DNA of 64,000 nucleotides. Source: Bacteroides sp. GTDB lineage: Bacteria; Bacteroidota; Bacteroidia; Bacteroidales; Muribaculaceae. Location of the stretch: positions 1 to 64,000 of the forward strand of contig JAAVDE010000012.1 of assembly GCA_014801955.1 (NCBI GenBank). The letters are read 5' to 3'. Both the position numbers and the translations under genes were made by a program. The notes beneath the pieces are model-generated. The model did not search any database, was not told where the DNA came from, and worked only from the letters and a program-made list of their open reading frames with translations. Positions 40,392 through 51,010 of the stretch are shown piece by piece (within the stretch, counting starts at the first letter, position 1; the number at the start of each line of letters is the position of its first letter).

Positions 40392-41569
40392 TAACAGAAT
40401 CCGCACCGCTGGGCGAATTGACGCCGATGGAGCAGGCCGTGGCCGAAGAGCCTCGCCGCCGACAAATAACTTTTGGTCTGCCTTGCGGACTGCAACACGG
40501 CGAACGCCGCTTCCCGCTGACTCCAGAAGGCGCCGGCCTGCTGGTCGACAGCGGAGTCAGAGTTAAGATTCAGCGCGGCGCCGGCGACCCGATTCACTAT
40601 TCCGACGCAGCCTATGAGCGCGCCGGTGCCGACCTCTGTTCGCGTGCCGAGGCTCTGCAGGCCGACGTGATTATCTCGCCGGCGGCGCTGACCGCCGCCG
40701 AGGCCGGTAGTCTCCGCCGCGGAACCATGCTGCTCACCCTGCTGCAACCGGTGCTGACCAACCCGCCGATGGCAAAGGCCCTGCTCCGAGCGGGGGTAAA
40801 CGTAATCGCCGCCGACCTGATAACGACCGACGACCATCGGCTCGTTGCCGACATCCTCCATGAAATCGACGGCTGCGCGTCAATGGCCATCGCATCCGCA
40901 ATGCTGACCGACCCGATCAACGGCAAGGGCATATTGCTCGGCGGGGTCACAGGCATCGTTCCCTGCGAGGTTACCATAATCGGCTCAGGCATGGGCGCCA
41001 TCGCCGCGGCCCACAACGCTCTCGGCGCCGGGGCAACGGTCCGCATGTTCGACAACGACCTCTACTCGCTGCGCAAGGCAGGGCGGGTTCTCAACCAGCG
41101 CTGCATCGCGTCGGCACTCCACCCCAAGGTGTTCCGCTCGGCACTGAAGTCAGCCGACGTGGTCGTCGTGACCCCCATGCTCCGCTCCGAAGTTATCCAT
41201 AGCGACGTTGTCGACGAAATGAAGAAGCGAGTGCTGATTTTCGACCTCACCGCCTCGCCCGGCTCAACGTTCCCGTCGATTCCCGTTGTTGACCTGTCGG
41301 CCCCGGCGGTCAGCACTCTCTCGGCCGGCAGCGGTCGTGCCTGCTACTGCAACGTTGGCCACCGCGTTCCGCGAACCGCCGCAATGGCCCTGAGCAACAC
41401 CCTGGTCGCCAACACCGACTCGCTTCGTCGCGCCCTCGGCTCAATCGGCGACATTCCCGCTCCGCTCCGCCCCGCAATGCTGACCTACTGGGGAAAATGC
41501 GTCAACGCTCAGGTCGCCGACACGCTCGGCGTGCGCGCCCTGAACCTCAACCTAATCAGCGAAAACTAA
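40388..41569 (+). CDS. Alanine dehydrogenase / NAD(P) transhydrogenase alpha-like protein
   Basis: GERRFPLTPEGAGLLVDSGVRVKIQRGAG; Rossmann VTIIGSGMGAIAAAHNALGAGATV. Confidence 0.82.
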   Translation: MITESAPLGELTPMEQAVAEEPRRRQITFGLPCGLQHGERRFPLTPEGAGLLVDSGVRVKIQRGAGDPIHYSDAAYERAGADLCSRAEALQADVIISPAALTAAEAGSLRRGTMLLTLLQPVLTNPPMAKALLRAGVNVIAADLITTDDHRLVADILHEIDGCASMAIASAMLTDPINGKGILLGGVTGIVPCEVTIIGSGMGAIAAAHNALGAGATVRMFDNDLYSLRKAGRVLNQRCIASALHPKVFRSALKSADVVVVTPMLRSEVIHSDVVDEMKKRVLIFDLTASPGSTFPSIPVVDLSAPAVSTLSAGSGRACYCNVGHRVPRTAAMALSNTLVANTDSLRRALGSIGDIPAPLRPAMLTYWGKCVNAQVADTLGVRALNLNLISEN

Positions 41570-42216
41570 TGGCCAAGAAAAGAAAATTCTACGTCGTTTG
41601 GCAAGGCCTCGCACCCGGAATCTACGACTCCTGGGAAGAATGTGAACTGCAAGTCAAAGGCTTCGCCGGTGCGCGCTTCAAGTCGTTCAGCTCTCTGGAG
41701 GAGGCAACCGCCGCCTTCCGCGGCAGCTACGAAGACCAGGCAACGCTCCTGCTCGAAATAGCCAAACGCGCCAAGTCTGCGCCCCACCCCACCTCCAGGC
41801 CCGACAACATTCCGGCCGGCGCCATCGCTGTCGACGGTGCCTGCTCCGGCGTGCCCGGTCCCATTGAATATCGCGGAGTTGACATAAACAGCGGTCGCGA
41901 AATCTTCCATGTGGGCCCCTACCCCGGCGGCACCAACAATATCGCCGAATACCTGGCGCTGATTCACGCCCTGGCTATGCTCGACAAACGCGGCGACCAC
42001 ACGACACCCGTCTACTCCGACTCCCGCACGGCCCAGAGCTGGCTACGCAACCGACGGTCGAAAACCACCATCATTCCCGACGCCAACAACGCCGTTGTCA
42101 TGGAAATGCTCCGCCGCGCCGACGCCTGGATTGCGACCCACACCCCCCGCAACCCCATCATCAAATGGGACACCGAAAACTGGGGCGAAATCCCCGCCGA
42201 CTTCGGCCGCAAATAA
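41569..42216 (+). CDS. RNase H family protein with N-terminal viroplasmin (caulimovirus VI) domain
   Basis: FYVVWQGLAPGIYDSWEECELQVKGFAGARFKSFSSLEEA; RNase H-like core with DGACSG...NNIAEYLAL...YSDSRTAQSW. Confidence 0.85.
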   Translation: MAKKRKFYVVWQGLAPGIYDSWEECELQVKGFAGARFKSFSSLEEATAAFRGSYEDQATLLLEIAKRAKSAPHPTSRPDNIPAGAIAVDGACSGVPGPIEYRGVDINSGREIFHVGPYPGGTNNIAEYLALIHALAMLDKRGDHTTPVYSDSRTAQSWLRNRRSKTTIIPDANNAVVMEMLRRADAWIATHTPRNPIIKWDTENWGEIPADFGRK

Positions 42217-42357
42217 TGGTCAAGCTCAATTTTCGTGCAATATTTCAAGATTTAGCCTCAATTTTTGCGCATTTTTCTGAAAAATAATCTCGTTTTTTGT
42301 GCATAATGCGCGTTCGTTCCGCTAATTTTCATTATCTTTGCCTAAAAAATCAGACGC

Positions 42358-43659
42358 ATGCACAGAAAAATATATACTGACCTCAAGGCTTGGAAAGAAA
42401 ATCCGCGCCGCAAACCGCTGATTCTGTTAGGAGCGCGCCAGGTTGGAAAAACCTATATCATCCGTGAATTTGGCCGGCGCGAGTTCGAACACGTCGCCTA
42501 TCTGAATTGCCATCACAATCCCGCCGTTAACGCCATATTCGCCGAAGGCTTCGACATGGAGCGCATACTGCGCCAGATTGAGGCCCTGTCGGGGGTCCCG
42601 GTCACTGCCGGAAAAACACTGATTATACTCGACGAGATACAGGAGGTACCTAACGGCATTGCCGCGCTGAAATACTTTTGCGAAGACGCGCAAGAACAGG
42701 CCGTCATAGTTGCCGGCTCTCTTCTCGGCATCTCCCTGCTCAAAGGAGAATCGTTTCCCGTCGGCAAGGTCAATACTCTCCACATGTATCCGATGACCTT
42801 TATCGAGTTCCTCTGGGCAAAAGGAGAGAAAATAATCGCGGACCACATTGAACAACATAACCACGACATTCTGCGCGCGCTCGCTAATAAACTAACCGAC
42901 CTGCTGCGACAATATTATTTCTGCGGCGGCATGCCGGAAGCCGTCAAGGCCTTCACTGACGGCTATGCTCTGACCGAAGTCCGACAGATTCAACTCGACA
43001 TTCTCGACGCCTACTATCGCGACATGGCCAAGCACAGCGCCAGCATGGTTGAGAAAATCCGGCTGGTATGGCAATCAGTGCCGCAACAACTGGCCAAAGA
43101 AAACAAGAAATTCGTTTTCGGCGCAGTGCGTAGCGGTGCGCGCGCCCGCGACCTTGAAGAAGCCATCCAGTGGCTGGTCGACGCCGGAACCGTTATCAAA
43201 GTCAAGGGCACCACCAAGCCATCGACGCCACTGCCGTTCTACCAGGACGCATCGAGTTTCAAGCTATACTTGCTCGACGTAGGTTTGCTCGGCGCATTCA
43301 TGGGTATCGAACCCGACGAGCTGCTCATTACCAACACGCTATTCACCGAGTTCAAGGGTGCGTTAGCCGAGAACTATGTCATCCAGCAAAAACAATCGGA
43401 GTTCGGAGATGCGCTCTTCTATTTCGCTTCAAACTCGCCGAAAATGGAGATTGACCTCCTCGTTGGAACTTCGCACCACCTGTTTGGCATCGAAGTCAAA
43501 GCCGGCAGCAACGTGCGTTCACAATCCTTGGCCAAGCTCCGAGAGCAGGTTGGCGACGACACTAAGCTCACCTGCATACGCTACTCTCTGCTCCCCTATG
43601 TCCGCCAGGAATGGATGGAAAACCTCCCTCTCTACTGCGCCGCTGCAAATTTAGGTTAG
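42358..43659 (+). CDS. AAA+ ATPase with C-terminal DUF4143
   Basis: PLILLGARQVGKTYIIREFG; TLIILDEIQEVPNGIAALKYF; DUF4143-like C-terminus. Confidence 0.9.
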   Translation: MHRKIYTDLKAWKENPRRKPLILLGARQVGKTYIIREFGRREFEHVAYLNCHHNPAVNAIFAEGFDMERILRQIEALSGVPVTAGKTLIILDEIQEVPNGIAALKYFCEDAQEQAVIVAGSLLGISLLKGESFPVGKVNTLHMYPMTFIEFLWAKGEKIIADHIEQHNHDILRALANKLTDLLRQYYFCGGMPEAVKAFTDGYALTEVRQIQLDILDAYYRDMAKHSASMVEKIRLVWQSVPQQLAKENKKFVFGAVRSGARARDLEEAIQWLVDAGTVIKVKGTTKPSTPLPFYQDASSFKLYLLDVGLLGAFMGIEPDELLITNTLFTEFKGALAENYVIQQKQSEFGDALFYFASNSPKMEIDLLVGTSHHLFGIEVKAGSNVRSQSLAKLREQVGDDTKLTCIRYSLLPYVRQEWMENLPLYCAAANLG

Positions 43660-44982
43660 GGAGAGGGCGAGGATGAGGGCCGGGAGGGGGGCGACGAGGC
43701 TTAGGGCGATGGCACGGGGAAGGGGCATGGGGGCGCCGCTGAGGCGAGCCGAAACGAGGATGATGATGAGCTCGAGAAGCATCCAGACCGCGGTTGCCAT
43801 GCCCAGGCCGGTCAGGCCGGCAAGGCTGTAGCCCGCAACGTTGATCAGAAATCCGCAAATGGCGGAGAGAATCTCGGTTATGCAGTAAACGCGGCTGCGG
43901 CCGGCAGCCAGGAAGCTATAGCTCATGGAGAGAGACAGAGGGCGGATGGCCATGCCGACCATGCCCCACCTGACGTAGGGGATGGCTCCGACAAACTCAC
44001 CGGTGTAGAGCAGCGGCAACAGCCACTGCGCAAGCGCAACAACCACTACGGCGCCAACCGACAACACGGCTGCCGAAACGATTGCCTGGTGCGAAATCAG
44101 CAGCGAGCAGTGGCGGCTGTTATGGATGGTCCGCGCCAGGCGGGGATAAAATTCCATGCTGAACGCCATGAAGAAAACGCCGGTGTAGTTCCACACCATT
44201 TTATAGCCCGCCTGATAGAAGCCGACAGCGTCGCCACCACCCTTGCCGATAAAGCTGATGAAGAGAAAATTGACGCCATCGCCGACCAGCGACGTCAGAG
44301 TCAGCAACGCGCCGACCTTAATGAACCCGAAGCCAAGACGCAGGCTCCGGCTCCACGGCGGCTTCGGGCCGACCGGGTTTTGGCCGCGCGTGAACCACAT
44401 GGCTCCAATCCACGCCAACAGGGAGTAGCCAACGATGCCGGGAGCAACGCCGCCCACCCCGAACAGATAGTAGAGCGCAATGGCTAGCGGCATGCCGGTC
44501 AGGGCAGTGAAGAGCCCGGCGGCAGCTATAGGCCGATAGCGCGACGTTGCCTGCAAAACGACCAGTTCCGACGCCTGCAACGCAACGAGCAGAAGCGACA
44601 GGGCGGTTATACGATAGGCCCAGGCATATTCATCAGAACCAAACGTGAATGTTGAGAGCCACGGCGCCAGCAGAAACATAACAACGGTGCCTATCAGACC
44701 AAGCAGGCGCCCGTAGCGGCGCACGGCTATCAGCATTGCATCGAATCGCCCGGGCGGAGCCGCCGACAGTTGCGGAACGGCCGAGGTTCGGATGTTCATC
44801 TGCGATAAATTGCCAATCATATCGGCAGCCTGGCTCAATGCGCCGAAAAGGCCAACGCCCTCAGGGCCGACCAGCAGCGCGAGCACTTTCATTCTCACCA
44901 CCGAACACACCATATTGATGCCCTGAGATGAGCCGAGCAGAGAGGTTGCCTTCAGAATGCGAAGCGTTAGCGCTTTAGCCAT
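43651..44982 (-). CDS. Oligosaccharide flippase (Wzx/MOP superfamily)
   Basis: Multi-TM; GSSQGINMVCSVVRMKVLALLVGPEGVGLFGALSQ. Confidence 0.83.
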   Translation of the reverse strand: MAKALTLRILKATSLLGSSQGINMVCSVVRMKVLALLVGPEGVGLFGALSQAADMIGNLSQMNIRTSAVPQLSAAPPGRFDAMLIAVRRYGRLLGLIGTVVMFLLAPWLSTFTFGSDEYAWAYRITALSLLLVALQASELVVLQATSRYRPIAAAGLFTALTGMPLAIALYYLFGVGGVAPGIVGYSLLAWIGAMWFTRGQNPVGPKPPWSRSLRLGFGFIKVGALLTLTSLVGDGVNFLFISFIGKGGGDAVGFYQAGYKMVWNYTGVFFMAFSMEFYPRLARTIHNSRHCSLLISHQAIVSAAVLSVGAVVVVALAQWLLPLLYTGEFVGAIPYVRWGMVGMAIRPLSLSMSYSFLAAGRSRVYCITEILSAICGFLINVAGYSLAGLTGLGMATAVWMLLELIIILVSARLSGAPMPLPRAIALSLVAPLPALILALSLT

Positions 44983-46367
44983 TGCATGGGGTTGTATTTC
45001 TCGCGTTCGTGGCGAATTTCGAAGTGGAGCTGACCTCGCGAGGGGTCAACATCGCTCGGGCCTACCGTGCCGATAACGTCGCCGGCGTTGAGCTTGGCGC
45101 CCTTGCCGACGCGCAGGGTCTTAATGTTGGCGTAAACGGTCAGGTACTCGCCGTGGCGGACCAGAACAACGTGGCCCAGACCCTCCTGAACGAACACCGC
45201 GCTGACAACGCCCGGATAAACGGCGCGCGCATTGACTCCGGCCGCGGTTTCGAGGTCAACGCCGGGGTTGTTTACCTCGAGCGTTTTAATGGAGCGATGT
45301 TGCTGAACGCCGAAGCCCTGAACGACCGCATAGGTATGACTCAGCGGCGACGGCAGCTTGCCCTTCTGCGCGGCAAAGTTGCCGGGAGAGTTCGAAGCCG
45401 TTGCGCCGGGAACGAAATCCGACTTCGGCTGTTGCGCCGGAGCAGGGGCAGCTTTTTTGCCGCCATCTTTTTTCTGCTCGGCAGCCCGGCGACGCTCCTC
45501 GGCCTCGCGGCGCTTGCGTTCCTCTTCAATTTCTTTCTGGATCAGGCGCTCGATTTCGCGGTCGAGCTTGACAAGGGTCGCCTTCTGGCGCTCGAGCATT
45601 GCGTTCAGCTCTTTCTGCTTGCCCTGGAGGCTGCCAACGGCCGACTGCAGCGACTCGCGGTCGGTTCGCAGCTTGCGCTGCTGCGCCTGGATTTCGCGCC
45701 GCAGGTTAACGACCTTGTTTTTCATTTCCTCGAGCTCGGCGCGCTGCGCTTCAAGGCCGGCGATGATGCCGGTAATTTCTTCGGTTTTGCGTCCGCGCCA
45801 ACGCGAGAACTCTTCGAGATAGCCCATGCGGCGCCAAGCCTGGCGAACCGTCGAGGCCGAGAAAACAAACACCAGCGGCGACATTTCGCGGCGGTTGCGA
45901 CGCGACGAGCGAACCGCGCTGACAAACAGCGCGCGCAATCGGTCCAACTCGGCTTCGCCGGCGGCGATGGAGTCCTTCAGCAGGCGCCCGCGAACGTTGA
46001 GCGAGTCAATGCGCTGGCGCAGGGCGAGCTCGCTGGCCGCCGTGCGCTCAATGTCGCTTTCGAGCTTGGTAACGCGGCGCAGGTTGCGGGTAATTTCCGC
46101 TTCGGCGTCTTTGATTTCCTTGGCCGTCCGGGCGATCTGCTGCTCGGTGCGGCGACGCTGCTGCTTGGCCTCGGCGCTATTTTTCGGCGCTGCAGCCTGC
46201 GACTTTGTCGCCTTTGTCTTGGCGGCCTTAGGCTTGGATTTGGACGCACTCTTGGCCTTCGCCTTCTGCGGAGGGGCAGGGGCGGCAACGACCGGCAGCG
46301 GAGCAAGAGCCGCCGCCAGCGCAAGGGCCAATATGCGCAGCCTACTTCCCAAGCAAGTTAGTTGCAT
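44967..46367 (-). CDS. EnvC-like murein hydrolase activator, coiled coil plus M23 domain
   Basis: Coiled coil; ARAVYPGVVSAVFVQEGLGHVVLVRHGEYLTVYANI..GQLHFEIRHEREKYNPMQWL. Confidence 0.9.
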   Translation of the reverse strand: MQLTCLGSRLRILALALAAALAPLPVVAAPAPPQKAKAKSASKSKPKAAKTKATKSQAAAPKNSAEAKQQRRRTEQQIARTAKEIKDAEAEITRNLRRVTKLESDIERTAASELALRQRIDSLNVRGRLLKDSIAAGEAELDRLRALFVSAVRSSRRNRREMSPLVFVFSASTVRQAWRRMGYLEEFSRWRGRKTEEITGIIAGLEAQRAELEEMKNKVVNLRREIQAQQRKLRTDRESLQSAVGSLQGKQKELNAMLERQKATLVKLDREIERLIQKEIEEERKRREAEERRRAAEQKKDGGKKAAPAPAQQPKSDFVPGATASNSPGNFAAQKGKLPSPLSHTYAVVQGFGVQQHRSIKTLEVNNPGVDLETAAGVNARAVYPGVVSAVFVQEGLGHVVLVRHGEYLTVYANIKTLRVGKGAKLNAGDVIGTVGPSDVDPSRGQLHFEIRHEREKYNPMQWLKR

Positions 46368-46974
46368 TTTTAAGGGTCATCTTCGAATAGCCGCTGCCGG
46401 CAGAGGGCGCGGCGAAGGTTGCCGGACGCTCAACGTTCCAGCGGGCATCTTCGAGGTCCCACGAAATTTTAACGTCAACGGTCATGCCTTTCAGCTTGGT
46501 TTCAAAACGGAACTCCGGCGCGGTTTTGGTGCCGGTGCGCTCAACCGAAATCGACGACGGCACTACCGCTTCCAGCGCCTTCGGATTACCGAGCATGGCA
46601 TCCTGGAGGGTCACGAAATCGAGGTGGCGCGACTTCAGGCGGTCGCCCATAGGCTCCTGGAGCCAGTTCTTCTGGGGTTTGATAACGATGTCGAACTCGT
46701 TGGGGTCGGCATAGGCCTGGGCAATCTCAAAGCCGAGCAGGCGGAACGACATGTAGATATACTTGCCGCGCACCATTGTTGCCGTTCCGTTAACGGCGAA
46801 GTCAACCGGCTGCGACACTTCAAGCCTCACGGGTATCTGAACGTTGATCCACTGCGGAGCCACCTCCTCGGCGGCGGGCGTCGGCTCAACCGTCGGCGCC
46901 TGCTTGGAGCGGCAACCGGCCAGGCCGAAAGCGAGAATACAGAAAAGAAGCGATGTGCGGATAATGGTTTTCAT
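46342..46974 (-). CDS. DUF4292-like lipoprotein
   Basis: Lipobox FGLAGC; context upstream of EnvC-like gene. Confidence 0.75.
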   Translation of the reverse strand: MKTIIRTSLLFCILAFGLAGCRSKQAPTVEPTPAAEEVAPQWINVQIPVRLEVSQPVDFAVNGTATMVRGKYIYMSFRLLGFEIAQAYADPNEFDIVIKPQKNWLQEPMGDRLKSRHLDFVTLQDAMLGNPKALEAVVPSSISVERTGTKTAPEFRFETKLKGMTVDVKISWDLEDARWNVERPATFAAPSAGSGYSKMTLKNATNLLGK

Positions 46975-48674
46975 TTGTGTTGAATGCGTTGGCGATATTC
47001 GTTGGCTTTATCCAGTTGGCCCAGGGCCTGATAAATATCGGCGGCATGGCCGAGAATTTCATTGAGCGACTCGGGATTGTTTTCGCGGTCTGACTTGTCG
47101 AACAGCAGCGCCATGTCAATATAGCGTTTGGCGTTCTCCAGGTCGCCGAGCCGGAAACAAACCCAGGCGAAAGTGTCGTAGTAGGTAGCCGACCCCGGCT
47201 CGAAAACGACCGCCTTTGAAATCAGGTCTTTGGCGCGCAGAAGGTCGCCGCCTTCGACCGTCGACAGCCAGTAGGCATAGTTATTCATCGTCAGGTCATC
47301 TTCGGGATTGGTCTTCAGCGAGAGCTCATAGTAGGCGGCAACGGAGTCGGCCATCAGCTCCGACTGCTGGCCCAGGTCGGCCATGGAGCGGTAAATGTCG
47401 GCGCGTTCGGCGGTCGACAGCGAGTCGACGCTCAGCGCCCGGCGCAGGCTCGTCAGGGCGGCATCGTAGTTCTCCTTGCGCGAGAGCACTCCGGCCTGGA
47501 GCAGATAGAGGTCTACGACCTGCGGATGATGCTCCAAGCCCATTTCGGTTGCGTTCAAAACGCCGTCGAGGTCATCGGCGGAACCATAAAGGCGCGCCAG
47601 CATAATATAGTCGGCAGGCTCTTCGGGGTGGATGGCAACGGCCTGCTCCATCTGCTCGGCGGCAGGGAGCCAGCGGCGGTTCGCGGCGAGAAACGACATG
47701 TAGAGCATCCGAAGCTCATAGTCGTGGGTGTACTGGCCGACGAGCGACTCAAACAGCGGATCGATTTTGCCCGCAACGGAGTCGCTTTTCATTTCCGAGT
47801 CAATATAATAGCGCAGCAGCTCAACCTTTGCGTCGCGCTCCAGCTCGTCGCCGGTAATGGCGCCGCGGATTGCCTGCTCATAGTCATCGGTGCGGCCCAG
47901 CGAGCGATAAACGTTGGCCGCGTAATAGTAAGTCGTGCCGTTCGTGGGATCAATGGCCTTTGCGCGGTCAATGTAGTCGAGCGCACGCTCAGGCCGGCCG
48001 AACTGCGATGCGGCGGCAGCCCCGAGCTGCAGAGCCTCGACGCTGCGCGGCTGCGCGGCAATCAGCCCGTCGATTTCATTGAGGGCGCCAACCGTGTCGC
48101 CCTGCCAGATCATAACGTTCGTTATGCGCTGGGTGAGCGCCGGGCCGCGGCCCATTGTCTTTTCCAGGTTGCGATAGAGGGCTATCGCTTCGTCGAGCCG
48201 CCGCGCGCGCATCAGCATGTCGGCATGGTTGGCCGTGATGGCCGCATTGGTCGGCTTCAGTGCCTGCAGGGTGTCGTAAACGGCAATCGCCTTGTCGAGC
48301 TTGCCCGAGCCGGCATAGAACGAGGCCAGGTAGGTGCCGACAAAGGCGTCGTCGGGGTGAGCGGCAAAGTAGCCCTCACAAAGCTGCAACCCGCGGTCAA
48401 ACAGCAACGAATCGCGCATCTGGTCGCCGAAAATCATCATTCGCGACCCGTATTCATAGGCGTCGCGGTCGGTTTTGACCGGGTTGAGCTCAGCGGCGCG
48501 ACCCATCATTGCCGTTGCGAGGTCTTCGCGGCCAAGCGCGCGCTGGCGCAGGCCTTCGAGAAAATAGTAGTCGGCCTTGCGGCTCCGGGCTTCGGAGTCG
48601 TAGGGTCCGGCAGCAGTGGCAACGAGCGCACCGGCGCCGAGCAGCAGACCGAGAATCAGACGCAGCGGTTTCAA
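46971..48674 (-). CDS. Tetratricopeptide repeat protein
   Basis: Repeated TPR motifs with signal peptide. Confidence 0.88.
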   Translation of the reverse strand: MKPLRLILGLLLGAGALVATAAGPYDSEARSRKADYYFLEGLRQRALGREDLATAMMGRAAELNPVKTDRDAYEYGSRMMIFGDQMRDSLLFDRGLQLCEGYFAAHPDDAFVGTYLASFYAGSGKLDKAIAVYDTLQALKPTNAAITANHADMLMRARRLDEAIALYRNLEKTMGRGPALTQRITNVMIWQGDTVGALNEIDGLIAAQPRSVEALQLGAAAASQFGRPERALDYIDRAKAIDPTNGTTYYYAANVYRSLGRTDDYEQAIRGAITGDELERDAKVELLRYYIDSEMKSDSVAGKIDPLFESLVGQYTHDYELRMLYMSFLAANRRWLPAAEQMEQAVAIHPEEPADYIMLARLYGSADDLDGVLNATEMGLEHHPQVVDLYLLQAGVLSRKENYDAALTSLRRALSVDSLSTAERADIYRSMADLGQQSELMADSVAAYYELSLKTNPEDDLTMNNYAYWLSTVEGGDLLRAKDLISKAVVFEPGSATYYDTFAWVCFRLGDLENAKRYIDMALLFDKSDRENNPESLNEILGHAADIYQALGQLDKANEYRQRIQHK

Positions 48675-49108
48675 TTCGTTCCGGAATGGCCGAAGGCACC
48701 GTCGCCGCGCTCGGTTTCGTCGAGGCGTTCAACCTGTTCCCACTCAACGCGGGCATATTGCTTAACGACCAGTTGAGCAATGCGTTCGCCGGGGTTGATA
48801 ACAAACGGTTCCTTGGAGAGGTTAATCAGAATAATGCCTATTTCGCCGCGATAGTCGGCGTCGATGGTGCCGGGGGTGTTCAACACCGTGATTCCCTTTT
48901 TCAGCGCAAGGCCGGAGCGCGGGCGCACCTGACATTCGTAGCCCGACGGCAGCTGCATTTTCAGGCCGGTGGGCACCAAAGTGCGCTCGCCGGGCTCGAG
49001 GGTAAACGGCTCGGCGAGGTTGGCGCGCACGTCCATGCCGGCGGCCTCGAAGGTTTCATAGGCCGGCAGGGCAAAAGGACTTTTGTTAACGATTTTGATT
49101 TTCAACAT
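48671..49108 (-). CDS. dut: dUTP diphosphatase
   Basis: [37 protein letters not shown]. Confidence 0.96.
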   Translation of the reverse strand: MLKIKIVNKSPFALPAYETFEAAGMDVRANLAEPFTLEPGERTLVPTGLKMQLPSGYECQVRPRSGLALKKGITVLNTPGTIDADYRGEIGIILINLSKEPFVINPGERIAQLVVKQYARVEWEQVERLDETERGDGAFGHSGTN

Positions 49109-49114
49109 GCTCTA

Positions 49115-50173
49115 TTAACGCTTGGGGCGCACGGCTTGTTTGAGGAACACTTCGGTCGGGAAGTGGTCGGAGTAACCGTTGAGCCACGCTCCGGCGGCGA
49201 AGGTGCGCAGCGGGTATCCCTGGCGCGTTCCGTTTTTGTCGATGAGGAAGTCGTGGTTGTGAACAACGTTCTTGAAGAACTGCATGTCGTCGGCTTCGGA
49301 GTTCTCTTTCAGCAGATTGCCGGAAATCACGATTTGGTCAAACAGGTTCCAGGCGCCCTTGTAGGCCAGAGTGCCGATGCCTTTGTCGCGGAGCATGGAC
49401 CAGAAGGGGTTGTAGAACGTGTGGGGGCCGGCGTCTTTGGCGTGCTTAACTGCGCCGAGATTGCGGGCAACGCTGCGGTCGTCGGGGTCGTCGTTCAAGT
49501 CGCCCATAACAAAGATGCCGCGGTCGGGGTCAACGGCCCATATCGAGTCGGCGATATGTTTGCTCAGGTCGGCTGCGGCTTCGCGCAGATAGCTGCTCTG
49601 TTCCTGACCGCCCAGGCGCGAGGGCCAGTGGTTAACGATAACCGACACGCGACGGTTGCCCAACATTCCGGTAACACACATTTGGTCGCGCGTGCGGAAC
49701 CGCTCATAGCCCGGAATATGCAGGCGATGGTTCGTTACGCTCTCGAACTTGAAATAGCGGGGGTTATAGAGCAAGCCGACGTCAACGCCGCGGCGGTCGG
49801 GCGAGTCGTGGTGAACGACCTGGAGGTTCCAGTGGCGAATCTGCTCGTTGTTGACCAGGTCGTCGAGCACCGATTTGTTTTCGATTTCGCTGACGCCGAT
49901 AATCGCGGGACCGTTGGGGGTTGTTTTGCTGGTCAGATTAGAGATTGCATAGGCCAGATTGTGGATTTTGCTCCAGTACTTATGGGAGTTCCACTGGCGG
50001 GCGCCGGCGGGCGAGAACTCGAGGTCATAGGTGCCGTTGCCGTTGATGGTGTCAAACAGGTTTTCCAGATTATAGAACGCAACGCCATAGACGCGATATT
50101 GCGTTTTCTGTTCCTGAGCGGCTGCGCCCAGCATCATCAGGACGCCGACCAGGGTTAAAAACAAGCGTTTCAT
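49115..50173 (-). CDS. Endonuclease/exonuclease/phosphatase family protein
   Basis: VAFYNLENLFDTING..VIVNHWPSRLGG..FVMGDLNDDPDD. Confidence 0.88.
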   Translation of the reverse strand: MKRLFLTLVGVLMMLGAAAQEQKTQYRVYGVAFYNLENLFDTINGNGTYDLEFSPAGARQWNSHKYWSKIHNLAYAISNLTSKTTPNGPAIIGVSEIENKSVLDDLVNNEQIRHWNLQVVHHDSPDRRGVDVGLLYNPRYFKFESVTNHRLHIPGYERFRTRDQMCVTGMLGNRRVSVIVNHWPSRLGGQEQSSYLREAAADLSKHIADSIWAVDPDRGIFVMGDLNDDPDDRSVARNLGAVKHAKDAGPHTFYNPFWSMLRDKGIGTLAYKGAWNLFDQIVISGNLLKENSEADDMQFFKNVVHNHDFLIDKNGTRQGYPLRTFAAGAWLNGYSDHFPTEVFLKQAVRPKR

Positions 50174-50177
50174 GGTC

Positions 50178-50597
50178 TTACTCCTCTGTTGCGGTTTCAG
50201 CTTCGGGCTCAGGATTGGAGAAGTCGGTAATGCCGGCTGCTACCAGAACGTTATACCAGCTCAGGAGCTTGCGGATGTCGGAAATATGAACGCGGTCGCG
50301 GTCATAGGTCGGCAGAACTTTCGCAAAAAACTCGCGCAGGCCTTCGGTTTCAACGGTTTTAACGTCAACCTCTTTGCCTTCGGCAACATTATAGAGCGAA
50401 GTCAGCACCTCGCCCAGGGGAACATCGTCGCCGTCGGTATACATTGCAACGTCGGCCAGCGAAATCACGCGGTCGCGCTGCTGAACGGGCAGACGCTTGC
50501 CGGTCGACAGCTGTTCAACAATCAGCGACCCGCGGCCGCTCTGAACCAGTTTATAAAGGCCGGGGCGACCGGCTATGCTAAGAATTCCCTTAATCAT
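50178..50597 (-). CDS. DUF5606-like protein
   Basis: MIKGILSIAGRPGLYKLVQSGRGSLIVEQLSTGKRLPV. Confidence 0.72.
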   Translation of the reverse strand: MIKGILSIAGRPGLYKLVQSGRGSLIVEQLSTGKRLPVQQRDRVISLADVAMYTDGDDVPLGEVLTSLYNVAEGKEVDVKTVETEGLREFFAKVLPTYDRDRVHISDIRKLLSWYNVLVAAGITDFSNPEPEAETATEE

Positions 50598-50609
50598 GGC
50601 TTAACTTAT

Positions 50610-50700
50610 CTATTTATAATTTAATAATTGGTTTAACTTTTCAAATTGCGCCTTTATCTCCAAAATCGTCTGACAGATATTTACCTAATCTTCTATCCAT
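50610..50700 (-). pseudogene. Putative degenerate, frameshifted partner of the adjacent MNT gene
   Basis: ATG overlaps MNT stop: MDRRLGKYLSD..., then the +1 frame continues ILEIKAQFEKLNQLLNYK*. Confidence 0.4.
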
Positions 50701-50995
50701 ATATTAGACACTTGGTTTCATCAAGTTCCTCTTTGAAAAACGGGTTACGAACCGCTGTTTCGTCAACGAGGTCAACATTGCGTCCAAAGAGCTTTTTCAG
50801 CGCGTTATAGAAATCGAAATAATTGTCGGCATAATTGTTATGATTAATCTCAGAGTTAAAATTAACGAGAATATCAACATCGCTGTTTTCATTAAAACGC
50901 GACGTCAATATCGAACCAAACGCATATAGCTTACTGACCTTATGCCTGCGGCAAAGGTCAAACAAATGCTGTAAGTTGTCGTTAATGAGATTCAT
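50693..50995 (-). CDS. MNT-type nucleotidyltransferase
   Basis: KLYAFGSILTSRFNENSDVDILVNF. Confidence 0.87.
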   Translation of the reverse strand: MNLINDNLQHLFDLCRRHKVSKLYAFGSILTSRFNENSDVDILVNFNSEINHNNYADNYFDFYNALKKLFGRNVDLVDETAVRNPFFKEELDETKCLIYG

Positions 50996-51010
50996 AACAA
51001 TGTGCGGCGA

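Noticed and set aside
42358-43659. DUF4143 ATPase as part of a defence system
   Set aside because: Solitary gene with no defence-associated partners; family is common and of unclear function
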